NCBI RefSeq assembly: GCF_017963645.1
Contig: NZ_JAGMWN010000012.1
Coordinates: forward strand, 1-64,000
From: Marivibrio halodurans
Lineage (GTDB): Bacteria > Pseudomonadota > Alphaproteobacteria > UBA8366 > Aestuariispiraceae
Direction: 5' to 3'
Length of the DNA: 64,000 nucleotides
A program made the translations under genes and the position numbers. Below are positions 53,059-61,688 of the stretch, piece after piece. How positions within the stretch are numbered: the first letter of the stretch is position 1; each line of letters begins with the position of its first letter. The notes under the pieces were generated by a model. That model saw nothing but the letters and a program-made list of their open reading frames with translations, ran no database searches and was not told the origin of the DNA.

Positions 53059-53910
53059 ATGCATAACGGGGCACCTACCCCGGATCGAGGACTCGGACTC
53101 GGATCCGCCATAGTCCGACGGCCGGCGCATGCGCGCGCGGCGGCCCGCGTGGGCGCCTTCTTGGGGGTGTGCCTGCTCGGCGCCGCCCTGTCCGCCCTTG
53201 CGGCTCTTCCCTCTCCTGCCTCCGCGCACGCGCGACCGGGGCCCGCCCCGTCCGGGACCGTTCAACTCGCCCAATCCTATCTCGGCGATCGCACGTTGGA
53301 ACGTGCGCCGGATTTCGTCGTCGAGCGTTATCGCGACCGCGCGGAAAGCGGCGACGCCCGCGCCCAATTCTATCTGGGCCTGATGGCCGAGCAGGGGCTG
53401 ATCACCGGCACGCCGGACGACGCGGCGGCGCGCGGTTGGTTCGAACGCGCGGCGCGCCATGGCTATCCACCCGCGCAATACAAACTCGGCGTCATGCTGG
53501 AGGAAGGGCGCGGCGGTCCGCCGGACGCCAAGGGTGCGGCCACGAACTATCGGCAAGCCGCCGATTCCGGCATGGCCGAGGCGCAGTACAACTACGCCCT
53601 GATGATGAGCCAGGGGCGCGGCCTGCCCCAGGATATCCCGACCGCCATCCGCTGGTTCGAGCGCGCGGCGCTGGCCGGGGTCGTCGAGGCGCAAATGGCG
53701 TTGGCCGAAATCCACAGCGTCGGTGTCGGCGTTCCCATCGATCCGGTCGAGGCATGGGCATGGCTCAAGCGCGCCGCGGAGGCCGGAAACGCCGAGGCCT
53801 TGGAGCTTCTGCCGCAAATCGAGGCCCGGATGGACGAACCGGCCAAGGAGGAGGCGCGCAAGCTCAAGAGCGCGCACGACACCCTGGCCCAAATCCGGAC
53901 CGAGCGCTGA
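53059..53910 (+). CDS. Secreted SEL1-like repeat protein
   Basis: 283 aa. A long N-terminal signal or anchor (VGAFLGVCLLGAALSALAAL, possible cleavage at ASA-HA) precedes five SEL1-type TPR repeats: AESGDARAQFYLGLMAEQG, AARHGYPPAQYKLGVMLEEG, AADSGMAEAQYNYALMMSQG, AALAGVVEAQMALAEIHSVG, and AAEAGNAEALELLPQIEAR. Such proteins are periplasmic scaffolds. Partner unknown. Ends about 200 bp before the corrinoid cluster. Confidence 0.9.
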   Translation: MHNGAPTPDRGLGLGSAIVRRPAHARAAARVGAFLGVCLLGAALSALAALPSPASAHARPGPAPSGTVQLAQSYLGDRTLERAPDFVVERYRDRAESGDARAQFYLGLMAEQGLITGTPDDAAARGWFERAARHGYPPAQYKLGVMLEEGRGGPPDAKGAATNYRQAADSGMAEAQYNYALMMSQGRGLPQDIPTAIRWFERAALAGVVEAQMALAEIHSVGVGVPIDPVEAWAWLKRAAEAGNAEALELLPQIEARMDEPAKEEARKLKSAHDTLAQIRTER

Positions 53911-54114
53911 ACTCCATTGCCCATCCCCTATTGTCGGGAACGCGACGTGCGTGCTGGTCGCGCCAGGAATAAATCTGGTCGCGGCCACGGGAGTTTGTCC
54001 GGCCCCAGCCGGTAGCGTTGGGCTCGACGCATGGGGGCTTCCGTGGGTGGATCGGCCGGCCGTTTCGCCCCGTTAGCCTTTGACGAGGGCCGTCGTTTTT
54101 AGGGGATAGAGGAC

Positions 54115-54804
54115 ATGGCCGAGGAAGACGATCTCGATCTGAACGAACTCGACGACCAGGAACTGGTCGAGCAGATGTGGGACGATCTCTATGACGGGCT
54201 CGCGGACGAGGTCGTCGCGGGGACCAACATCCTGCTGAGTCGTGGCTGGCCGCCCTACCGAGTCCTGACCGAGGCGCTGGTCGAGGGCATGCGGATCGTC
54301 GGCGTCGATTTCCGCGACGGCATCCTGTTCGTGCCGGAAGTGCTGATGGCCGCGAACTCGATGAAGTCCGGCATGAACATCCTGCGCCCGCTTCTGGCGG
54401 AGACCGGCGCGCCCCCGCAAGGCAAGATGGTGATCGGCACCGTCAAGGGCGACATCCACGATATCGGCAAGAACCTCGTCTCCATGATGATGGAGGGCGC
54501 CGGCTTCGAGGTGATCGATATCGGGATCAACAACCCGGTCGAGAACTATCTGGAAGCGCTGGAGAAGCACAAGCCCGACATCCTGGGCATGTCGGCGCTG
54601 CTGACCACCACCATGCCCTATATGAAGGTCGTGATCGACACGATGAAGGAGCAGGGCATCCGCGACGACTATACCGTGCTCGTCGGCGGCGCGCCGTTGA
54701 ACGAGGAGTTCGCGCGCGAGGTCGGGGCCGACGCCTATTGCCGCGACGCGGCCGTGGCGGTCGAGATGGCCAAGGAATATCTGGCCCGCAAGCACAATCA
54801 ATAG
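54115..54804 (+). CDS. Corrinoid (B12-binding) protein of MtbC/MetH-core type
   Basis: 229 aa, cytosolic. N-terminal helical cap (residues about 20-95) and Rossmann cobalamin-binding domain with the base-off motif GDIHDIGKN (112-120, His115 as cobalt ligand), the SALLTTTMPYMK loop and VLVGGAPLNEEFA. It carries a methyl group on cobalt between two methyltransferases. First gene of the one-carbon cluster that also encodes the methyl-THF-side methyltransferase (60735) and the RACo-like reactivase (61689). Confidence 0.94.
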   Translation: MAEEDDLDLNELDDQELVEQMWDDLYDGLADEVVAGTNILLSRGWPPYRVLTEALVEGMRIVGVDFRDGILFVPEVLMAANSMKSGMNILRPLLAETGAPPQGKMVIGTVKGDIHDIGKNLVSMMMEGAGFEVIDIGINNPVENYLEALEKHKPDILGMSALLTTTMPYMKVVIDTMKEQGIRDDYTVLVGGAPLNEEFAREVGADAYCRDAAVAVEMAKEYLARKHNQ

Positions 54805-54856
54805 AGGCGCAAGCGAACCCGGACGCCACGGCGACACCGGGTCAGGAGGGCGCGCC

Positions 54857-55561
54857 ATGGCGTCCGAACACGACGAGGAGTTGCCCCCGCCCCCCGTTCC
54901 GGCGCCCGACGAAGCGCCGGAACGGGTGAGCGGCTCGGCGGCCATGCTGATCATCGCCTGCGGCGCGCTGGCGCGCGAAATCCTGGCGCTGATCGACCTC
55001 AATGGCTGGCGGCACATGGATCTCACCTGCCTGCCGGCCGACCTGCATAACAGGCCGAAGCTGATACCGGAGCGGCTGCGCGCGAAGATTCGCGCCAATC
55101 GCGACCGCTATGACCGTATCCTCGTCGCCTATGCCGATTGCGGCACCGGCGGCGATATCGACAAGGTTCTGGCCGAGGAAGGGGGCGAACGGCTGGCGGG
55201 GCCGCATTGCTATGCCTTCTTCGCGGGCCAGGAGGCGTTCGACGCCCTGCACGAGGCCGAGCCCGGCACCTTCTACCTGACCGACTATCTGGCCCGACAT
55301 TTCGAGACGCTGGTGATCAAGGGCATGAAGCTCGACCGGCATCCGGAATTGCTGGCGATGATGTTCGGCAATTATAAGCGGCTCGTCTATCTGGCGCAGA
55401 CCGACGACCCGGCGCTCGACGCGCGGGCGGAAGCGGGGGCCGCGCGCCTCGGCCTCGCCTATGAGCGGCGGCGAACGGGCTATGGCGAACTCGCGGATTT
55501 CATGGCCGAGGCGGCCTCCGGCCACGCGACGGTCCCCTCGGCGCAAGCAGGAAAAGGCTAG
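54857..55561 (+). CDS. DUF1638-family protein
   Basis: 234 aa. Matches DUF1638: LIIACGALAREILALIDLNGW, HNRPKLIPERLRAKI, ILVAYADCGTGGDIDKVL, HCYAFFAGQEAFDAL and TFYLTDYLARHFE. Function unproven; members are found beside corrinoid methyltransferases. Cys in ACGAL and ADCGTGG are conserved and could bind metal or cofactor. An acidic, Pro-rich N-terminal tail of about 28 residues precedes the domain. Located 52 bp after the corrinoid gene and 3 bp before the next gene. Confidence 0.88.
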   Translation: MASEHDEELPPPPVPAPDEAPERVSGSAAMLIIACGALAREILALIDLNGWRHMDLTCLPADLHNRPKLIPERLRAKIRANRDRYDRILVAYADCGTGGDIDKVLAEEGGERLAGPHCYAFFAGQEAFDALHEAEPGTFYLTDYLARHFETLVIKGMKLDRHPELLAMMFGNYKRLVYLAQTDDPALDARAEAGAARLGLAYERRRTGYGELADFMAEAASGHATVPSAQAGKG

Positions 55562-55564
55562 AGA

Positions 55565-55870
55565 ATGGCGCAACTCATCACCGTCTATTGGCGCGACATC
55601 CCCGCCCAGGTCATCGTCAAGAAAGGCCGGCGCGATCAGGTCAAGCGCGTGCTGGCTGAGCGCTTCGAGAAGGCGATCGACCGCGCCGCGATGCGCGGCA
55701 AGGCGCGCGCGACCGACGACTACCTGGCCGAATGGCGCAAGGCGGACCCGGTCGAGGTTTCCGACGATCTGAACGGCGAGGCGGAGACGGCCGCCGCAGC
55801 GCTGGAGCGCGACTACGATCAGGCGCGCCTCGACGCGCTGGTCGCCAATGGCGGCCATTCACCCGGCTGA
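55565..55870 (+). CDS. 'Virulence factor' (PF13769-like) small protein
   Basis: 101 aa, soluble, charged. ITVYWRDIPAQVIVKKGR and ALAERF-type helix match the small protein family named virulence factor, which travels with DUF1638 and corrinoid genes in Alphaproteobacteria. The name reflects a historical annotation and gives no mechanism. It starts 3 bp after the DUF1638 stop, so is cotranscribed. A role in the methyl-transfer pathway is inferred from context. Confidence 0.75.
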   Translation: MAQLITVYWRDIPAQVIVKKGRRDQVKRVLAERFEKAIDRAAMRGKARATDDYLAEWRKADPVEVSDDLNGEAETAAAALERDYDQARLDALVANGGHSPG

Positions 55871-55983
55871 TCCGCCCCCCCCGCATCACGAGCGGGCAAT
55901 CGCGTTTTACTTGCACCCCCGAATAGAATCACCTTACCAAGGGTTGGGTGGGTCATTGGCCACGAACTTCGGGGGGACGTGGG

Positions 55984-57483
55984 ATGATACGCGGTTCATT
56001 CGCCACGGTTGTCAGGAATAGCGCGCCGGCCCTCGCCGCGGCGCTGTTGCTCGCCGCCTGTTCCGGCCCTTTCGTGACCAGCCGGGAATTCGACGCGGAC
56101 GTCTATGACGACCCCGAGAAACGGGCGGAGATCGCCGAGATCGAGAAACTCGATCTGACGATCCGCCAATCCGGCGCGCTCGCCCGGAAGATGGAGGCGC
56201 TCTATCTCGCCCAGGTGCGCGACGACGTGGCGGAACAGCGCGCCGCCCAGACCGGCATCCTCGGCCTGATCGCGGCGGCGGCCGGCTTGATCGCCTATGA
56301 CGCGCATAACGACTATCTGATCGGCGCCGGGCTTGCCGGCGGATTGTTCTATGCCGCGCAATCCTCCCAACCCATCGGTATCCGCCGGATGTTCTACGAG
56401 AAGGCGATGGAGGGCTTCGCCTGCGTGGCGGAGCGCGCCGATACCCTCGGCGCCGACACGGCGATTCACACCTTCCAGCAGACCCACGCCAATCTACAGC
56501 GGGCCTCCGAGCGTCTGCTCATTCTCTGGCCCAAGGTGGAAACGGCCCTGTCCCGCATCCCCGCGCCGCCCGGCGAAACGGCAGCAAACGGGACGGCAGA
56601 AAGCGGGACTGACGACAAAGCCTGCACGATCAAGGGTGTGAAGGATATCCGCGAACGCATCGGGGAAGATGCCAAAGATTATCTGCGGAAGACCGGAGAA
56701 GCCAGGCGCCAACATGGCGAGGCCTTGACCAAGCTGAACGAATTGGCCGCGACCCTCAGCGGCACGACCTGGGCCATACAGCGCCAGACCACCCTGGCCC
56801 TGGCCAAGGCGGAACCGGATTTCGTCGCCTATATCGCGGGAATCCAGAACAGCTTCGGCACGGGCTTCACCAATATTTCGGGATTGAACGCCCCCGTCAC
56901 GGCGAAGGCTTCGGGAATAGAGGGCATCCCCCTCTTTACGGAACAGGAGAAGGGGACCAATAACGAGGCTGCAGGTAATGCGACTCTCAAAGACATCCGC
57001 GAAAAATGCGAGGATGCACCAGCCACGTCCAAAGCTCTCGATAAAGCCATCGCGTTGGCGAAGAGCCTGACGCCGATCTATTCGGAAATCGACGAGAATC
57101 TGCTGCGCCTAACCGCGCTCGGCGACGTCACGTTGCGGCCGACCGATATCTCGACCGACGATATCGCGGCCTGCAAGGCCTCGATCGGCGATACCGGCGC
57201 GATCGCCGGCCTGACCGCCAGTCCGGATGTCCTGCGGATCGAGGCGTCGGAGCCCAAGAAGACCGCGAACCTCGTGCTCGAGGGGGGGACACCGCCCTAT
57301 AGCCTGGTGCCGACGGACACGGCGGCGATCGAGGCGGAATTGAAGCCCCTCACCACCACGAAATCCCTGGTCACCGTCACCCGGAAAGGCAATGCGCCGA
57401 CCGAGGCGAACAAGTCGGTCGATCTCCTGCTGATCGATGGGCGGGGCATGTCGATCCGCGTGCCCGTCACGCTGGTCAAGTAG
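55984..57483 (+). CDS. Lipoprotein of unknown function
   Basis: 499 aa from the ATG at 55984. Lipobox LLLAACSG near residue 25 marks an envelope lipoprotein. A central glycine/alanine hydrophobic stretch (GILGLIAAAAGLIAYDA, GAGLAGGLFYAAQSS) may insert in membrane. Long helical segments follow (residues 150-260), and the last 90 residues look like an Ig/BIG-type beta domain (LRIEASEPKKTANLVLEGG, TPPYSLV). No family recognised. It stands inside the corrinoid gene cluster without an obvious link to one-carbon chemistry. Confidence 0.8.
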   Translation: MIRGSFATVVRNSAPALAAALLLAACSGPFVTSREFDADVYDDPEKRAEIAEIEKLDLTIRQSGALARKMEALYLAQVRDDVAEQRAAQTGILGLIAAAAGLIAYDAHNDYLIGAGLAGGLFYAAQSSQPIGIRRMFYEKAMEGFACVAERADTLGADTAIHTFQQTHANLQRASERLLILWPKVETALSRIPAPPGETAANGTAESGTDDKACTIKGVKDIRERIGEDAKDYLRKTGEARRQHGEALTKLNELAATLSGTTWAIQRQTTLALAKAEPDFVAYIAGIQNSFGTGFTNISGLNAPVTAKASGIEGIPLFTEQEKGTNNEAAGNATLKDIREKCEDAPATSKALDKAIALAKSLTPIYSEIDENLLRLTALGDVTLRPTDISTDDIAACKASIGDTGAIAGLTASPDVLRIEASEPKKTANLVLEGGTPPYSLVPTDTAAIEAELKPLTTTKSLVTVTRKGNAPTEANKSVDLLLIDGRGMSIRVPVTLVK

Positions 57484-57591
57484 GAGAGCGACTGAGCGGC
57501 GCCCTTGGGACGCCCCCTTGTCGGCGGCCCGGCGGCCGGCGCGTTGCTTCACCGCTTGCCCCGCGACGGCGATTCGACCGAAACTGCGGTT

Positions 57592-58455
57592 ATGAAAAGC
57601 GATTCCCGTCCTTTCGCGTCCAATGCGCGGCGCGTATTCGGTGCCGTCATCCTTCTCGCCCTCGCGGCGACAGGGGATATGACGTCCCCGCAGGCCAGCG
57701 AGCGCCGCGGGCCACCGGCTGCCCCCGCCGACTTCCAACCCGAGAAATGCGGCGAACGCCATCTGCGCCTGTTCGACGGGAATTTCGATCAATTCTGGTC
57801 CTATGCCGAACGCCATGGCTGGACCGGGGTCGGGGAATTCGCCTGGTCCGTCCCCCATCCGGAAGGGGAGGCGGACGCCGTCTGGCGCGCCCGCGCGAAG
57901 CAATGCTTCCTGGAGGTCGAACGGCGCAACATGGGCCGTAGCGACGTCGTCAGCCTCTACACCCTCGGCTATTTCCTGTGGCATGGCGGCACCGCCTTCG
58001 GCTTCGAACGCGACCCCGCGAAGCAACCCGGCGTGCGGGAGCGCGGCTATCGCATGCTGCTGCGCGCGCGCCAGATGGGGTATGAGAAAGCCTCGCTCGC
58101 GCTGGTGGGCGTGCATTACTCAATGGTTCGCGCCCTCGACACGGCGGCGTTGCGCCGCATGCGCGACGGCACCGACCCGTCGCCGACGCCGGAATGGTGG
58201 CCCTCGACCGACCGATTGCTAGAGGATTTGAACGCCATGGGGGCGAAGGGGCTGGCCGGCGCGTTCCTCTCGCTCAGCTCGATCTATCGCGAGCGCTGGC
58301 TGATGGCGGAATATTTCCACATCGACCACAAGGGCGAGCCCGTGCGCGGCCCGGACCCCGACCTCCTCAAGGCGTCGAACGTCTATACCCATTGGTACGA
58401 TACGTTGCGCGCGGAGCAGAACCTGACCGTCGGTGTCCCCTCGCCCCGCCCGTGA
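57592..58455 (+). CDS. Secreted hypothetical protein
   Basis: 287 aa from the ATG at 57592; an in-frame start 87 bp upstream would bury the signal peptide. Signal: RRVFGAVILLALAATGDM with cleavage near QAS-ERRG. The mature part is helical with SEL1/TPR flavour (YTLGYFLWHGGTAFGFE, GYRMLLRARQMGYEKASLAL, GAKGLAGAFLSLSSIYRERW). No named family recognised. It follows the lipoprotein and probably forms a pair with it in the periplasm. Confidence 0.7.
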   Translation: MKSDSRPFASNARRVFGAVILLALAATGDMTSPQASERRGPPAAPADFQPEKCGERHLRLFDGNFDQFWSYAERHGWTGVGEFAWSVPHPEGEADAVWRARAKQCFLEVERRNMGRSDVVSLYTLGYFLWHGGTAFGFERDPAKQPGVRERGYRMLLRARQMGYEKASLALVGVHYSMVRALDTAALRRMRDGTDPSPTPEWWPSTDRLLEDLNAMGAKGLAGAFLSLSSIYRERWLMAEYFHIDHKGEPVRGPDPDLLKASNVYTHWYDTLRAEQNLTVGVPSPRP

Positions 58456-58519
58456 TCCCCGCCCGTGCCCCCATGATCTCCGCCTGCGGCCCCTGCCGGG
58501 CGGTCCATGCGGAAGCCGA

Positions 58520-58551
58520 TTGACAAAACCATATAAAGATATTTTTATATG
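58520..58551 (+). promoter_or_regulatory. Promoter with 22-bp palindromic operator for ArsR-methyltransferase gene
   Basis: TTGACA (58520-58525) is followed by an AT-rich stretch containing CATATAAA and TTTATATG around a 6-bp centre (58530-58551), with only one mismatched pair. The palindrome sits between and over the -35/-10 elements, so binding would block transcription. It precedes an ArsR-family gene, suggesting autoregulation. SahR-type ArsR regulators of the methionine cycle use similar AT-rich palindromes. Confidence 0.7.
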
Positions 58552-58581
58552 TAGGAGGAAACGCGCTACGAGGCGTCGATC

Positions 58582-59592
58582 ATGGACGAGTTGCTGCAAG
58601 GCCTGCGCGCCGCCGCCGAACCGACGAGGCTTCGGGTCCTGGCCTTGTGCGCGCATGCGGAGCTGACGGTCTCCGAACTTGTCCGCATCCTGGGGCAGAG
58701 CCAGCCGCGCGTCTCCCGGCATCTGAAATTGATGGTGGAGGCCGGCCTGCTGGAACGTTTCCAGGAAGGCAACTGGGCGCGCTACCGCCTGGCCGGGATC
58801 GGGACGCCGACGCTTTCCGACAAGAACGCGGACCGTCATGCCGCCGTCGCGCGCTTCGCGGAGGCGGTGATCGATCTGCTGCCGGCCGACGACCGGACAC
58901 TCGGACGCGATCTGGATCGGCTGCAGAAGATCAAGGCGGAGCGTGACCGCGCCGCCCAGGACTACTTCGCCCGCAACGCCAAGCGCTGGGACCGCATCCG
59001 GGCGCTGCATGTCGACGAAAAGGAAGTGAATCAAGCGCTGGTTCGCGTTTTCGGCGCGGATCGCGGCGCGCGTTCGCTCGGCCGGTTCCTCGATGTCGGA
59101 ACGGGCACCGGCCGGATTTTGGAGCTTCTGGCCCCCCGGGCGGAGGCGGCCGTCGGCGTCGACAGTTCATCCGCGATGCTGTCCATCGCGCGGGCGGCGA
59201 TCGACCGGGCGCACCTCAACCACTGTCAGGTGCGCCAGGGCGACATGTATCAGCTTCCCTTCGCCGACGGGGCGTTCGACAGCGTTTCCGTCCATATGGT
59301 GCTACATTACGCGGACGAACCGGCCCGGGTGCTGGAGGAAGCCGCACGCGTTCTTGCCCCCGGCGGACGGTTGGTGGTGATCGATTTCGAGGCGCACAAT
59401 CTGGCCGAGCTTCGGGCCGAGCATCAGCACCGCTGGGCCGGTTTCGAGCAGGAGGACGTGCGGGAGTGGATGCGGGACGTCGGATTTCAGGTCCATCCCG
59501 TCGAGACATTGGAGGGTGGGCCGCTGACGGTCTGCCTATGGGTCGGCGAACGGCCGGCCGAAGCGAACGAGAACGCCCTCGCGGCGGGCTAG
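58582..59592 (+). CDS. ArsR-family HTH fused to SAM-dependent methyltransferase (one-carbon/methionine regulator)
   Basis: 336 aa. Residues 1-90: ArsR winged HTH (AAAEPTRLRVLALCAHAELTV, GQSQPRVSRHLKLMVEAGLL). Residues 120-330: class I methyltransferase with FLDVGTGTGRILELLAP (SAM motif I at 171-177) and MYQLPFADGAFDSVSVHMVL. This ArsR-MTase fusion usually precedes metF or methionine genes in Alphaproteobacteria, and senses SAM or SAH in related SahR proteins. GAGG lies 8 nt before the ATG. A strong palindrome overlaps its promoter. It begins the second half of the one-carbon cluster. Confidence 0.9.
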   Translation: MDELLQGLRAAAEPTRLRVLALCAHAELTVSELVRILGQSQPRVSRHLKLMVEAGLLERFQEGNWARYRLAGIGTPTLSDKNADRHAAVARFAEAVIDLLPADDRTLGRDLDRLQKIKAERDRAAQDYFARNAKRWDRIRALHVDEKEVNQALVRVFGADRGARSLGRFLDVGTGTGRILELLAPRAEAAVGVDSSSAMLSIARAAIDRAHLNHCQVRQGDMYQLPFADGAFDSVSVHMVLHYADEPARVLEEAARVLAPGGRLVVIDFEAHNLAELRAEHQHRWAGFEQEDVREWMRDVGFQVHPVETLEGGPLTVCLWVGERPAEANENALAAG

Positions 59593-59644
59593 GCGAACGG
59601 CGTCGAGCCCATAGCGGTCGGGTGAAGGAGGAGGCGAGAAGCCC

Positions 59645-60520
59645 ATGCGCACCATCCGCGATACGCTTACCCATCGGGTCACGCTGACCGACGGTTCCGT
59701 GGCCCGCAGCCTGCGTGGCGCCGCGATCGACCCGGCGCGGGACTTCTTCGGCCAGACCGATCTCTACGAAGCCCTGAACCTGACCCGGATCGATCTGGTT
59801 CGTGCGTCCCATAAGGCCTTCCTGGAGGCCGGGGCGGACGTGATCCGCACCAACACGCTGCGCGCCAATCCGCTGACCCTGGCCGCCCACGGGATGGCGG
59901 AGGAAACCTTCATCCTGAACTACAACGGCGCCCAGGCGGCGGCCGAGGCCGTGGACAGCGTACCGGGCCGCGGCCGGCGGCGCTTCGTGCTGGGTGTCGT
60001 GCGCGACGACGGTTGGGATGTCGGCCCGGCCGAGGTCGAGGCCGCCGTCGACACCCAGGTCCAGGGTCTGATCGCCGGCGGGGCGGACGGCATCCTGCTC
60101 GACGTCATGCCGGGCCTGGGCCGCATCCAGGCCATGCTTTCCGGCGCGCGGCGCGCGCGGGCGGCGCTCGGCTGCGAGACGGCGATCTTCCTGCAGAAGA
60201 CCGAGACCGGCCCCGGCTTCGGGCCGCGCACGCTCGATTCCTGCGACGGGGTCGTGCGCTACCGCCAGGGCGACGCCGCGCGGACGGCCTGGCTCGACGC
60301 GGCGATCGCCGATGGCCGGGTCAATCTGATCGGCGGCGGCGCGACGCCGGAGCAGACGGCGCGCATCGATCAGGCGCTACGCCAGCGGGCGGAGGACAAT
60401 CTGCGCCCCGTTCTCGGCTGGCTGCGCGACCAGACGAGCGTGGACGACTTCGAGCCCGCGTCGAGCTGGACCACCTTCCCCGAGGCGGAGATGCCCGCCC
60501 CGGTCGCCGTGAAGGTCTGA
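59645..60520 (+). CDS. Homocysteine S-methyltransferase-like protein lacking zinc cysteines
   Basis: 291 aa, shorter than normal (about 310-340). The TIM-barrel N-terminal part aligns with MetH/BHMT: LTDGSVARSL, HKAFLEAGADVIRTNTLRAN and LIAGGADGILLDVMPGL. Where the family has GGCC-GTTPEH with two zinc ligands, this protein reads GGGATPEQ (230-237), and the earlier N-C zinc ligand segment is missing. It should not bind zinc or activate homocysteine as known. It may be a partner subunit, an altered methyl acceptor enzyme, or a decayed paralogue. GGAGGAGG precedes the ATG. Cotranscribed with the ArsR gene (52 bp). Confidence 0.82.
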   Translation: MRTIRDTLTHRVTLTDGSVARSLRGAAIDPARDFFGQTDLYEALNLTRIDLVRASHKAFLEAGADVIRTNTLRANPLTLAAHGMAEETFILNYNGAQAAAEAVDSVPGRGRRRFVLGVVRDDGWDVGPAEVEAAVDTQVQGLIAGGADGILLDVMPGLGRIQAMLSGARRARAALGCETAIFLQKTETGPGFGPRTLDSCDGVVRYRQGDAARTAWLDAAIADGRVNLIGGGATPEQTARIDQALRQRAEDNLRPVLGWLRDQTSVDDFEPASSWTTFPEAEMPAPVAVKV

Positions 60521-60531
60521 GGCTACCGACA

Positions 60532-60558
60532 TCCCTCCCCCACGAGAGGGGGGAGGGA
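60532..60558 (+). promoter_or_regulatory. GC-rich 10-bp stem-loop, intra-cluster
   Basis: TCCCTCCCCC pairs perfectly with GGGGGAGGGA around a 7-nt loop, 12 bp after the stop of the methyltransferase-like gene, followed by CTTTCTT. It resembles an intrinsic terminator or mRNA processing hairpin. The next gene in the same direction starts 176 bp later, so it may allow partial read-through. Confidence 0.6.
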
Positions 60559-60734
60559 CTTTCTTCCCCGGTGGACATAGCCGCATCGCCCCCGATGACG
60601 CTGCGGCGACGGTAAGCGACGTTGCCGCGCATTCCGGCGGTACGGCGATTTCCTACAAAACGGCGGTGGACGGATGATCGTCCGACCACCCGCGCCGCCA
60701 CGCATCGCGCCACATTTCGCCGGGAAACGCCGCC

Positions 60735-61652
60735 ATGACCGACACCGTCATCAGTTCCGCCACCAAGACCCACATCATCGGCTTCGACCGCCCCTTCACG
60801 GTGATCGGCGAGCGCATCAATCCGACCGGGCGCAAGAAGCTCGCCGCCGAGATGAAGGAATATAATTTCGAGACGGTGGAGAAGGACGCGCTGGCCCAGG
60901 TCGCGGCGGGCGCCCATATGCTCGACGTCAATGCGGGCATCCCGCTGGCCGACGAGCCGGATATCCTGGCGAAATCGATCCAATTGGTGCAGTCGCTGAC
61001 CGACGTGCCGCTGTGTATCGACAGCTCGATCGTGGAAGCGCTGGAGCGCGGCCTGGAGGTCTATCAGGGCAAGGCCCTGCTCAACTCCGTCACCGGCGAG
61101 GAGGAGCGGCTGGAGGCCGTCCTGCCGCTGGTGAAGAAGTATAATTGCGCGGTCGTCGGCATCTCGAACGACGAGACCGGCATCTCCGAGGACCCCGATG
61201 TCCGCTTCGAGGTCGCCCGGACGATCGTCGAGCGCGCCGCCGATTTCGGTATCCCGCGCGAGGATGTGGTGATCGACCCGCTGGTCATGCCGATCGGCGC
61301 GCTGGGCAATGCGGGCCAGGGCGCGCTGCGCCTGATCCGCCGCCTGCGCGAGGAACTCAAGGTCAACACCACCTGCGGCGCGTCGAACATGAGCTTCGGC
61401 CTGCCGAACCGACACGGCCTCAACGCCTCCTTCCTGTCGATGGCGATCGGGGCCGGCATGACGACGGCCATCATGAACCCGCTGCACGAGCAGGAGATGC
61501 ACTCCGTCTGGGGCGCGGACGTGATCGCCGGTCACGACAAGGACTGCGCGAGCTGGATCCGCCGCTTCCGCGAACCCGCGGCCGAGGGCGCCGAGGCCGG
61601 AACCGGCGCGCGCGGCGGCCGGGGCGAACGGCGCCGGCGCCGCGTCGCCTGA
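60735..61652 (+). CDS. Methyltetrahydrofolate:corrinoid methyltransferase (MtgA/AcsE/MetH pterin domain type)
   Basis: 305 aa. Pterin-binding TIM barrel: FTVIGERINPTGRKKLAAEM, AAGAHMLDVNAGIPLADE, VPLCIDSSIVEALERGL, LLNSVTGEEERLE, NDETGISEDPDVRFE and TTCGASNMSFGLPNRHGLN. These are the conserved blocks of enzymes moving the N5-methyl group of methyl-THF to or from corrinoid. Works with the B12 protein at 54115 in the cytosol. C-terminus is Arg/Gly-rich, 20 residues beyond the domain. The RACo-like gene follows 36 bp downstream. Confidence 0.94.
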   Translation: MTDTVISSATKTHIIGFDRPFTVIGERINPTGRKKLAAEMKEYNFETVEKDALAQVAAGAHMLDVNAGIPLADEPDILAKSIQLVQSLTDVPLCIDSSIVEALERGLEVYQGKALLNSVTGEEERLEAVLPLVKKYNCAVVGISNDETGISEDPDVRFEVARTIVERAADFGIPREDVVIDPLVMPIGALGNAGQGALRLIRRLREELKVNTTCGASNMSFGLPNRHGLNASFLSMAIGAGMTTAIMNPLHEQEMHSVWGADVIAGHDKDCASWIRRFREPAAEGAEAGTGARGGRGERRRRRVA

Positions 61653-61688
61653 TCGACCCTTCCCGCGAATCAGTCGAGGATCGGCGGC

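Noticed and set aside
53911-54114. Cobalamin riboswitch before the corrinoid gene
   Set aside because: I searched by eye for the B12-box pattern and did not find it; the spacer has only GC-rich short stems.
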